Source of the DNA: Candidatus Fermentibacterota bacterium
GTDB lineage: Bacteria; JAFGKV01
NCBI GenBank assembly: GCA_030620115.1
Contig: JAUXFG010000135.1
Span: forward strand, 1-10,614
Direction of reading: 5' to 3'
Length of the DNA stretch: 10,614 bases
A program made the translations under genes and the position numbers. The notes under the pieces were generated by a model. That model did not search any database. It saw only the letters and a program-made list of their open reading frames with translations, and was not told the origin of the DNA. Below, one piece after another: positions 1 to 6,119 of the stretch. Each line of letters starts with the position of its first letter. Within the stretch, counting starts at the first letter, position 1.

Positions 1-121
1 AGTTTCAAGGTCTCAGAATCCCTCTGTGGGGCAACCGAGCGGTAACCTTTGCCGGCGATACCAGGTCCTGATCTTTAGGGGTCCTTTTCGTACCATGAAA
101 ATCTGTGACTACGTCTCCCGA

Positions 122-141
122 GGGCACGGCATGCCGTGCCC
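122..141. repeat. 20-nt perfect palindrome
   Basis: The half-site GGGCACGGCA at 122-131 is followed directly by its reverse complement at 132-141, giving a perfect 20-nt dyad with no spacer. It lies 53 nt beyond the pmbA stop codon on the minus-strand side. No T-run follows on either strand, so it is not a canonical intrinsic terminator. As RNA it could still form a GC-rich stem that protects the 3' end of the tldD-pmbA transcript. It may equally be one copy of a dispersed extragenic palindrome; the window holds only this copy. The rest of 1-194 shows nothing I recognise. Confidence 0.6.
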
Positions 142-194
142 CTACATGCGGGACTGAGACCCGGGAACGGCTCCCTCGTCTGTTGAGTTCCGGG

Positions 195-1568
195 CTAGAA
201 CGAATCAGCCGAGTCGGTAATCTTTACGCCCTCGACCACCATGTAAGCGGGGACACCGACAGCGACCGGCATCCGTCTTTCATAAGTGTTCGACACATTC
301 ACCGATACGGTTCTAGGACCCATCACCGCGACGTTCCCGAACACATTCCGGAATGTATCGGTCACCCTGCTTGAGAGCAGCGGCGCTACCACCGCTCCCT
401 TGTCAACCACCGTAGCACTGAACCGCGAGCTTGCGGTAAAGATGCCTTTGCTAAGATTCGGAATGTTCATGTAGTGCAATGCGGGAATAAAAAGCACGCG
501 GTCTCTGTTGGCCACGGCTTCCAAAGGATCCTCGGGGCCGTTCCCCGGCATGAGCACAATGCTCTCTTGAACGCCATGGTGGCCCGTGGGATTCTTCCCG
601 AACTTCGCGGCGGCGGTGAGATCGTAGATGAGGTTGGTGAAGACGCCTTCTTCAACCAAAGGGAAAAGCATTCTTCTTTTTCCCGCGAGATCGAAACCGT
701 ATCTGAAGGTGTTGTCATCCATGGGAGAATCAAGAATCGTTACGTTGGAGCCGAAGATCCTGTCTCCGAGCTTATGATGCGCGGTCCAAGACTGCTTTTC
801 CTCAAAGTATCGGCCCATGAACCCAGTCCAGATCGACATCATTATCAGCTCTGCGATGGCATCATGGCCAAAGAGAATAGTATAGTTCCCCGGGGTGAGC
901 TTCACTCCTGGTTTCCCCTCATAGATAGGAAGATGCTGAGAGAGGCTTGCGGCAACACGTTCCGCGGAGAAGCTCCCAACTCGCCACCCAGTCTCCGCGG
1001 CAAGAAGCTCCCACTTCTTTTCGGGGTGCTTCAATACGGTTGAGAACTGCATATCCGTGCCGAGATGGTAGGCTTCATTGGAATTGGCCGTGGATATCAG
1101 GTAGAGTTCAATTTCCCCGCTCGACCACGAGCCCGAGTAGTTGTAGTCATGCCCAACAGCCTTGAAAATCTGGCCATAGGCCTCGGCCTTGAATGCGGGA
1201 TCCAAGGCGGCAAGCTGGGCATCATATTGTGGGTGCTCATCTATGGATTCTTCCACCACCTGAAAGAGGGGCTCATACTCCTTCTCGGTGGCAACCCGTG
1301 CCTTCTTGACGGCGTGTTGCAGTGCAGCACGTATCTTGTCGGCAGAAGTGATCTCGCTCAGAACCGTATGTGCTCCTTCGCGTTTCCCAATAACGACTCG
1401 AATGTCAAGCCTTGTCAGATTTTCAGTGGTATTGAGAGAAACGGAGCTATTGCCGATCCGCATGAGATGGCTCTGTTCCCGGTGCAATACAAACGTTGCT
1501 TGAAGTCCGTCCCGGGCTGCTTCGTCGCGTATCCGGCAGAGGATCTCTCTGGTTCTTGCCTCCAACAT
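195..1568 (-). CDS. pmbA: TldE/PmbA-type subunit of the TldD/TldE metallopeptidase (457 aa)
   Basis: This is the non-catalytic partner of TldD. In the family, TldE pairs with TldD to form a cytoplasmic heterodimer that cleaves unfolded peptides, acting for example in microcin B17 maturation and CcdA antitoxin turnover in E. coli. The length (457 aa) is normal for the family. The N-terminal half, about residues 1-215, matches the PmbA/TldD N-terminal and middle domains. The C-terminal half has the expected features: a PGNYTILFG-like strand (226-234), a TGHHGV segment (328-333) and the NIPNLSKGIF region (368-377), where family members have a short Asn/Gly/Ser-rich motif. It lacks the HExxxH zinc motif, which separates it from the upstream partner. 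The ATG at 1568 is preceded by a purine-rich GAGAGGGGG stretch and begins 3 nt after the tldD stop, implying one transcript and coupled translation. The family call is secure; the physiological substrate here is unknown. Confidence 0.92.
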   Translation of the reverse strand: MLEARTREILCRIRDEAARDGLQATFVLHREQSHLMRIGNSSVSLNTTENLTRLDIRVVIGKREGAHTVLSEITSADKIRAALQHAVKKARVATEKEYEPLFQVVEESIDEHPQYDAQLAALDPAFKAEAYGQIFKAVGHDYNYSGSWSSGEIELYLISTANSNEAYHLGTDMQFSTVLKHPEKKWELLAAETGWRVGSFSAERVAASLSQHLPIYEGKPGVKLTPGNYTILFGHDAIAELIMMSIWTGFMGRYFEEKQSWTAHHKLGDRIFGSNVTILDSPMDDNTFRYGFDLAGKRRMLFPLVEEGVFTNLIYDLTAAAKFGKNPTGHHGVQESIVLMPGNGPEDPLEAVANRDRVLFIPALHYMNIPNLSKGIFTASSRFSATVVDKGAVVAPLLSSRVTDTFRNVFGNVAVMGPRTVSVNVSNTYERRMPVAVGVPAYMVVEGVKITDSADSF

Positions 1569-1571
1569 TTG

Positions 1572-3056
1572 CTACCCCCTCTCCCCAGTAATTACGTTGG
1601 CAAAGCGCACCACGGGCACACCATGGCCTAACTGCATCACTTGATTCGGTTCACCTTTGCCGCAGTTGCTCACCTGCTCAACCCTCCACGTGGACTCGTC
1701 GCCCACCGCATCAAGGGATCCGTAGAATTCCAGAGTGTGGCCTTGGTAGGTGGGGTTCCTCAATACGCGGGTTTTCTTCCCGTTCTTGACCTCCCACGCA
1801 ATCTCACAGCCGAAATGGAAATGCTCTCGGTTCGAGCCGATGGACCAGGATGTGGGATTATCCACCACGATGCCGTTTTCAGTGGAAGCGATGATATCTT
1901 CAAGGGAGCCATCGTTTCCAGGGATGATATTCACATTGGTCATCCGGTCGATGGGCGCACGGTAGAAAGAGGTCGCTCGCGCCACCCCGCCGCTTTGCGC
2001 GAAGACCTGGCGCCCAGCCTTCTGATTGGCCTCGCTGATCATTGCCCGCGACGACAACACGTCTACGAGCGTACCCTTGTCAATGAGGAGATAGTCCCGC
2101 TCGGGAGTTCCATCGTCATCGTAGCCGAATGTTCCCGGGGAGTTAGCGATGCCGCCGTATGCACTGGCGGTAAGCTTGTCGCTCCCATAGCGTAGCGAAC
2201 CAACATCATCCAATGTCACGAACGAACCGCCGGCATAGGAGAGCTCATACCCCAAGATTCTGTCCAATTCCAGGGCGTGACCAATGGTCTCGTGAACCTG
2301 GAGATGGCCTTGACCAGGTAGGAGGATCACTGATCGACGGCCATGTTCGAGCATGTCCGCCTTCAAGAGGGCGCCGAGCTCTTGCTTGATGCGTTCAGCG
2401 TGTCCGGAAAAAAGATCGGGATCGGTCATCATTTCCCAACCTCTCGTTCCCGTACCCGGAGAGTAGAGTTCCATACTGCGGCGTTGCATATCGCCGTCAC
2501 TATCGAGCGCCATGACCTCCATGGAGCCGAATACATTGGTGAGATGCTTCTCTATCACAGTACCGGCGCTGTTCCAGAAGAGAATGGTTTTTCGTTGGAG
2601 GTTGGCGTACACATAACGCCGAAGAATCCAATCCTCCTTGAGGACCTGATCGATTCCTGTGAGGAAACTGAGTTTGTCTTCCAGGGATACGGCGAACGGG
2701 TCTGTCTCCACAGGAGAATGATATTCATCTTTGTGAGCGGGGCTCTTGCCCATACTCAACGGCACACGCACTAGTCTTGCTGCGGTCTTGGCGTTCTCTA
2801 AGGCCGTGTCAAAACACGAACCGATCTTGCCGAGATCGCTGGTGGCCGCGAAGCCCCACGCGCCCCCATACATGATGCGAATGCCGATACCCTGCTCGAT
2901 TTCCGTATCGTTCGCTTCGAGGTTCCCGTCATAGATGATGAGTGTCTCCGAGCTGTCATCAGCATACAGCCGTGCATCAGCATATTGGGCGCCCTCTTTC
3001 ATCACTCGATCAAGATTATCCAGGATCGCGCTCCTGGGCAGTGCTGTCTGTTCCAT
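1572..3056 (-). CDS. tldD: TldD zinc metallopeptidase, catalytic subunit (494 aa)
   Basis: This is the catalytic subunit of the TldD/TldE heterodimeric peptidase. The HExxxH zinc-binding motif is HETIGH at residues 255-260. The distal Cys that completes the metal site in the family is visible as NCGKGEP (C465, residues 464-470). The region between contains GGSFV (277-281) and GYDDDGTP (311-318), which match the glycine-rich family core before the start of the last third. Length is normal. The ATG at 3056 follows directly after an in-frame TGA and has AAAGGGG about 7 nt upstream, so the start is well fixed. The stop (TAG, 1572-1574) lies 3 nt before pmbA, forming a two-gene operon. No RiPP precursor or toxin-antitoxin gene is visible beside it, so the context does not reveal a substrate. 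Confidence 0.95.
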   Translation of the reverse strand: MEQTALPRSAILDNLDRVMKEGAQYADARLYADDSSETLIIYDGNLEANDTEIEQGIGIRIMYGGAWGFAATSDLGKIGSCFDTALENAKTAARLVRVPLSMGKSPAHKDEYHSPVETDPFAVSLEDKLSFLTGIDQVLKEDWILRRYVYANLQRKTILFWNSAGTVIEKHLTNVFGSMEVMALDSDGDMQRRSMELYSPGTGTRGWEMMTDPDLFSGHAERIKQELGALLKADMLEHGRRSVILLPGQGHLQVHETIGHALELDRILGYELSYAGGSFVTLDDVGSLRYGSDKLTASAYGGIANSPGTFGYDDDGTPERDYLLIDKGTLVDVLSSRAMISEANQKAGRQVFAQSGGVARATSFYRAPIDRMTNVNIIPGNDGSLEDIIASTENGIVVDNPTSWSIGSNREHFHFGCEIAWEVKNGKKTRVLRNPTYQGHTLEFYGSLDAVGDESTWRVEQVSNCGKGEPNQVMQLGHGVPVVRFANVITGERG

Positions 3057-3238
3057 TCATGTACCCCTTTGTATATACAGATGAGGCCTGGTGCAAAGAT
3101 CCGTCTTCCAGGAATCCCGGATCGCTCAATGCAGTGCGGGGACGCGGAAAATAGACTGATACCCATGCCGCGTCAAAGGGTTCGATGAAGAACAAGCTTG
3201 CGGTTCGGGCGTCTCGCCAATCCCGCGTCGGTCGCGGG

Positions 3239-3356
3239 ACGGCTTTGCGCAACTTCTCAATAAGTCCGTGCGATATTGGAGAAATCACCCTCAATCCCCC
3301 GTTGCAAAAGGGAGAAGGTTCGATGCACGAACCTATTGAGAGGTTACGGCTTCGCG
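3239..3356. repeat. Imperfect inverted-repeat element flanked by short direct repeats (MITE-like)
   Basis: A 21-nt arm at 3251-3271 pairs with an inverted arm at 3325-3345, matching at 18 of 21 positions (core TCTCAATA...CGTGC). The arms enclose about 53 nt with no coding potential. Outside the arms is a near-identical direct repeat: ACGGCTTTGCG at 3239-3249 and ACGGCTTCGCG at 3346-3356, 10 of 11 matching. The right copy abuts its arm and the left copy is 1 nt from its arm. Terminal inverted repeats with flanking direct repeats are the layout of a small non-autonomous mobile element. Immediately left is a further perfect 7-bp hairpin (TCCCGCG at 3221-3227, CGCGGGA at 3233-3239). No transposase is present. 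The structural description is direct; the mobile-element reading is inference from one copy. Confidence 0.45.
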
Positions 3357-3396
3357 ACGAAAGCCGGTGAGAAATCCGGGTTAATGGGAGCGAAAA

Positions 3397-3468
3397 CTTA
3401 ACACAACTATAACATTCCTATAATCGCGAGATAACATCTATCAACTATATTATTTGTAGTCGAGTGCA
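3397..3468 (+). promoter_or_regulatory. Distal promoter-like module P1 with five 11-bp-spaced boxes
   Basis: Five heptamers start at 3397, 3408, 3419, 3430 and 3441, exactly 11 bp apart: CTTAACA, TATAACA, TATAATC, GATAACA and TCAACTA. A TATATT (3446-3451) serves as candidate -10. GTCGAGTGCA (3459-3468) begins at about the expected transcription start. The module has the same architecture as the one at 3866-3938. Direct repeats at 11-bp pitch are the known form of Pho boxes for OmpR/PhoB-family regulators, and CTTAACA resembles the TTAACA (PhoP) and CTTAACCT (SphR) half-sites. The regulator assignment is inference. Confidence 0.55.
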
Positions 3469-3865
3469 TGGGGTTCTCCCCCCTAGTGGAGAAACAAGAG
3501 TCGAGACCGGTGGCGCTTTTCCAGCGCGTAGTTGAGAAATGAGCCGTGGTCGTTGGCTCGAGTGAGAAGGCAGTATCCGATACTCTACTGAAAGGAGGGC
3601 TCAATCGGTTCAACCCATTGAATCAGCTCTCAGATCAGAAAGAGAGTTGCAACATCCAGGCGCAACGCTTCTGGTTGTGCAACCGGCGGGGCCGCACCCC
3701 GAGGTTCGTTCCACCGTACCTCATCGTTGATCGTCTCCCTAACTTCAACCTCGCGGTCCCGCCGGTTTTCTCTATACAATCGCGGTGAACGGTGGCTCGC
3801 AAAACATCCGCGCCATCAACGACAGCATTCCCTCACATGCCTACCGCACACAAAAGCCTGCAATT
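3469..3865 (+). other. Non-coding stretch between the two promoter modules: hairpins and an orphan ribosome binding site
   Basis: I see no convincing gene here. Four potential stem-loops occur in order on the plus strand: TTCTCC/GGAGAA (3474-3479 with 3488-3493), GCGCT/AGCGC (3513-3517 with 3523-3527), an imperfect long hairpin at 3646-3683 (outer GTTGCA/TGCAAC, inner CCAG/CTGG and GCG/CGC), and CGGGG/CCCCG (3687-3691 with 3697-3701). A perfect Shine-Dalgarno AAGGAGG lies at 3592-3598, but no ATG, GTG or TTG follows at a workable distance; the expected position reads ATC. Possible readings are a long structured leader of the fimbrial operon transcribed from the distal promoter, a small RNA, or a decayed duplicate of the 5' end of the subunit gene. 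None can be decided from one sequence. Confidence 0.4.
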
Positions 3866-3938
3866 CTTAACACAACTTTAATGCTCTCATAATTCTCACT
3901 TAGTATTTATATTGTATATTAATGTCAGGTCGAGTGCA
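3866..3938 (+). promoter_or_regulatory. Proximal promoter-like module P2 of the fimbrial operon
   Basis: Heptamers start at 3866, 3877, 3888, 3899 and 3910, exactly 11 bp apart: CTTAACA, TTTAATG, CATAATT, CTTAGTA and TATTGTA. TATATT at 3915-3920 is the candidate -10, at offset +49 from the first box, the same as in the distal module. GTCGAGTGCA at 3929-3938 matches the distal copy in all 10 positions. There is no good -35 hexamer at the proper spacing, which suits an activator-dependent promoter in which the boxes replace it. The predicted transcript would start near 3927 and carry a leader of about 65 nt ending at the strong ribosome binding site of the first subunit gene. A PhoB/PhoP/SphR-type regulator is inferred from the repeat spacing and sequence only. 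Confidence 0.6.
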
Positions 3939-3950
3939 AGAGAAGACCAA

Positions 3951-3973
3951 ATGCCCGATTCAGATGCCCGATT
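3951..3973 (+). repeat. Short tandem duplication in the operon leader
   Basis: ATGCCCGATT occurs at 3951-3960 and again at 3964-3973, a 13-nt period with CAG between the copies. It lies between the predicted transcription start and the AAGGAGG (3978-3984) of the first subunit gene, so a change in copy number would alter the leader length by 13 nt. Both copies contain an ATG; neither opens a useful reading frame that I can see. Confidence 0.55.
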
Positions 3974-3993
3974 TTAGAAGGAGGACTTGAACA

Positions 3994-4620
3994 ATGAAAC
4001 GGTTAGTGCCCGTGCTGCTTGCAGGCATTGCGCTGCTGGGGTTGAACGCGACCCCGGTTCTCGCCCAGGCCTCGGGAACGGTTGATATCGATATCAGCTT
4101 TCCCCCTCTCATCATTCTGTATTACTACTCAGACATCACCGTCACGATCCCGTCAGCCGCTCTTCTTAATCTGATGACTGGCGGCGATGATGACATCGAG
4201 ACTACCGGAGGTACGGTCGACGTAAGTGCCAGCGGTGGGATACTGGAGGGTACACTGGCGGGGCCGGGTACCGATCTCGATGTAAATCCTGCTGATGTGA
4301 ACTTGCATCTCAACACTATCTGGGCCGTTCGCTCGGTGGGTGCTGCCTCTGGGAACAATACCCAAGTGGTGGTATCAGCACCGGAGAATGCTACGCTCAC
4401 AGGAAGCAATGGCGGAACGATCGTGGTGGATGATACCGACATTCGCAAAAATGGCGGGACTTTTGATGGTAATCGGCAAGACGACTTCCCGCCCACAGGC
4501 CTTGGCTCGTACCAGTTGGGTGATGTTTTGCTCGAGCTGGATATCAGCAGTGCTTCGACTGAGGGTACGTATAGCAATGCAACTGGCGGTCAGTTCACCA
4601 TAACCGCCTCCAGCCTATAG
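3994..4620 (+). CDS. Secreted fimbrial subunit, putative major pilin (208 aa)
   Basis: This is probably the main structural subunit of the fimbria made by this operon. A clear signal peptide covers residues 1-24 (basic KR, hydrophobic core, cleavage after PVLA). The mature protein of about 184 residues has no cysteine and is rich in Gly, Thr, Ser and Asp with alternating hydrophobic residues, as expected of a beta-sandwich pilin. The N-terminal strand region (about 28-53, with FPPLIILYYYSD) could act as the donor strand. The C-terminus carries LELD (180-183), GTYS (191-194) and a final FTITASSL strand. The same LELD/GTYS pair at the same spacing occurs in the next gene, supporting a shared fold; the GTYS ending also resembles DUF4402-type pilins. 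It has the strongest ribosome binding site of the first three genes (AAGGAGG, 9 nt before ATG), fitting high expression. I do not recognise the exact family; the role rests on context and fold features. Confidence 0.75.
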   Translation: MKRLVPVLLAGIALLGLNATPVLAQASGTVDIDISFPPLIILYYYSDITVTIPSAALLNLMTGGDDDIETTGGTVDVSASGGILEGTLAGPGTDLDVNPADVNLHLNTIWAVRSVGAASGNNTQVVVSAPENATLTGSNGGTIVVDDTDIRKNGGTFDGNRQDDFPPTGLGSYQLGDVLLELDISSASTEGTYSNATGGQFTITASSL

Positions 4621-4628
4621 GCAGAACA

Positions 4629-5210
4629 ATGTGGAGTGCGCACAGAGCACTCCTGAGTCCCTTGGCACGCGGATGCTTCACATCCCATGTGCTTGGGCTC
4701 TGGGTGATGGCAACATTGGGGTCTGCGGTGCTCGCAGGCCCCAATGCCGTCTTCTGGAGCCCATCTTCCAAGGGCGGGATGATACGCTTCTCTATCCAAC
4801 CCCATGTGATCCTTCACCCTATCGCCTCATCTGAGCTCTTGAGAGGTAGTGAGTCGCAGCCAATGAGGTATCGCGGAGGCCCCATTGAGGCGCCGCAGAT
4901 CAATACCATAGTAACCCGTCATGTCCCCTCTCTCTGGCGTGTGACCATGCCCCGCGGAACCAATGTGGACGATCTGGAGATCACCTATGACGTGCTATCG
5001 GAAAAGGGCCGTGATGGGTGTCTCAGCCTGAGGGGGAAAGGGGATTTCGAGTGCCCTGTTCGTATTCTCCCAACCCGTCCCGTGACTGTGGAACGGCAAG
5101 ATCAGGTGGATCTGCTCGAGGGGGGAGCCATACTGGAGCTCGATCTCACCACCGTTCGCTACGCCGGTACCTACTCCGGCACGTTGCTCATTTCCATACA
5201 TCAGCTATAG
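4629..5210 (+). CDS. Secreted fimbrial subunit, putative minor or tip subunit (193 aa)
   Basis: This is a second exported pilin-like protein. The likely signal peptide is long, with a basic N-region up to about residue 20, a hydrophobic core VLGLWVMATLGSAVLA (21-36), and cleavage near 36. The C-terminus AGTYSGTLLISIHQL, with LELD (169-172) and GTYS (180-183), matches the first subunit in motif and spacing, so the two are probably homologous beta-sandwich domains. Unlike the first subunit it has two cysteines in the mature part, C131 and C142, that could form a disulfide. At about 157 mature residues it is one domain only, too short for a classical two-domain tip adhesin. The gene starts 8 nt after the previous stop with only a weak AGG as ribosome binding site. 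A 7-bp hairpin covers the start, suggesting lower expression. The ATG at 4629 is the best start; an internal ATG at codon 27 would destroy the signal peptide. Whether it caps, initiates or anchors the fibre is unknown. Confidence 0.65.
   Translation: MWSAHRALLSPLARGCFTSHVLGLWVMATLGSAVLAGPNAVFWSPSSKGGMIRFSIQPHVILHPIASSELLRGSESQPMRYRGGPIEAPQINTIVTRHVPSLWRVTMPRGTNVDDLEITYDVLSEKGRDGCLSLRGKGDFECPVRILPTRPVTVERQDQVDLLEGGAILELDLTTVRYAGTYSGTLLISIHQL
4633..4653 (+). promoter_or_regulatory. Hairpin at the translation start of the minor subunit gene
   Basis: GGAGTGC (4633-4639) and GCACTCC (4647-4653) form a perfect 7-bp stem around a 7-nt loop, beginning 1 nt after the ATG of the gene at 4629 and 12 nt after the stop of the major subunit gene. 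In the mRNA it would hinder initiation on the second gene and could shield the 3' end of a processed major-subunit message. Both effects would skew output toward the first subunit. The stem is seen directly; the function is inferred. Confidence 0.4.
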
Positions 5211-5219
5211 ATTACGTGC

Positions 5220-6080
5220 ATGAAAACGTCTATTCCTGCCTGGATACTCTTTTCGATTCTTGGGATGGTGGTTGCGATCCACGCGCAGATCGGAGTCAGC
5301 CCACCGAAATTTGAGCTCCCCATAGGAAAGGTTCCCACCACCGAATCATTGCGTGTCTTCAACTATGGAGACCGAAAAGTCGAAGTCTCTGTCACGGTAC
5401 ATAACTGGGATCTCGACGAGAAGAACGAGGTGAGGATTCTTCCTCCCACAGAACAGTCATTGGACCAATGGATGGTGATCAACCCATTACGGTTCAGCAT
5501 CGAGCCAAGCCGGTCCCAGACCATCCGTTTCTCCATCCGACCTCGAGTCGAGCCCCAGCCCGGGGAGCATCGGGCTATTATCTATCTGGAGGAGCAAAGA
5601 CCACCTGACGAAAACAAAACCGCGTTTCAGGTTCTTTTTCGATTGGGCATTGCTGTCTACGGTCATGTGGGTGAAGTGACGAGAACCGGCATGCTTCACC
5701 ATGTAGCCATTGAGGATGGATTGGTGTGGTTCGATATCAGCAGCCAGGGAACCGCGAATGCTCGTTTCGACGGGCAGTACGCGGTGTGGTCGCGCGATCT
5801 CTATCCCGGCTATTCCATGACCGAGATGATTGCTGATGAAGGGAATCCCGACGCGGTTCCTCCTGGCATGCTCGAGGTGGGCTCACTTCCCACCACGCCC
5901 ATATTGCCAGGTACCCGAAGGAGAATCTCTATGGGCCTTCCAGAGGATCTCCCTGATGGCTCCTATATGCTGGACCTGAATACGGCTCTGGGTACCGCGG
6001 TCATTGACACGGGAATCCCTTTCTCCATCGCTGTGTCGGAGGAGGACAGATCGGACCTTCGTGAAGAGAAGCCGGAGTAA
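5220..6080 (+). CDS. Periplasmic fimbrial chaperone, PapD-like fold (286 aa)
   Basis: The protein would bind fimbrial subunits in the periplasm by donor-strand complementation and deliver them to the usher encoded next. A signal peptide covers about residues 1-22 (cleavage after AHA). The first immunoglobulin-like domain (about 23-150) shows IGVSPPKFEL (24-33), the PLRFSIEPSRSQTIRF segment (89-104), PGEHRAIIYLEE (114-125) and the alternating-hydrophobic FQVLFRLGIAVYG (136-148). That last segment corresponds to the G1 donor strand and ends more like archaic CsuC-type chaperones than PapD/FimC. The second domain runs from about 155 to 272. At 286 aa it is somewhat longer than the usual 230-250, with a charged tail after residue 272 (SEEDRSDLREEKPE). 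The gene begins 9 nt after the minor subunit stop and has no recognisable Shine-Dalgarno, so translation is probably coupled. The family call is firm; the subclass is tentative. Confidence 0.85.
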   Translation: MKTSIPAWILFSILGMVVAIHAQIGVSPPKFELPIGKVPTTESLRVFNYGDRKVEVSVTVHNWDLDEKNEVRILPPTEQSLDQWMVINPLRFSIEPSRSQTIRFSIRPRVEPQPGEHRAIIYLEEQRPPDENKTAFQVLFRLGIAVYGHVGEVTRTGMLHHVAIEDGLVWFDISSQGTANARFDGQYAVWSRDLYPGYSMTEMIADEGNPDAVPPGMLEVGSLPTTPILPGTRRRISMGLPEDLPDGSYMLDLNTALGTAVIDTGIPFSIAVSEEDRSDLREEKPE

Positions 6081-6119
6081 TGGCCCACGTGCGGCCCGTT
6101 CTTATGAGGAGGAATAGAC

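Noticed and set aside
474-1631. Two long plus-strand ORFs (474-1043 and 1065-1631) opposite pmbA
   Set aside because: They lie antisense to a secure PmbA coding region, show no recognisable domain, and have translations lacking the composition of real proteins.
3070-3097. Sigma-70-like promoter for tldD (minus-strand TTTGCA, 16 nt, TATACA)
   Set aside because: The implied start near 3063 would leave the AAAGGGG ribosome binding site outside the transcript, so it does not fit the gene.
3546-3788. 80-codon ORF starting at GTG 3546
   Set aside because: No ribosome binding site before the GTG, runs across hairpins and the orphan Shine-Dalgarno, and the translation has no protein-like features.
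3743-3892. Open plus-strand stretch of about 49 codons (including NGGSQNIRAINDSI) before the proximal promoter
   Set aside because: It runs into the repeat array, has no ribosome binding site, and matches nothing I recognise.
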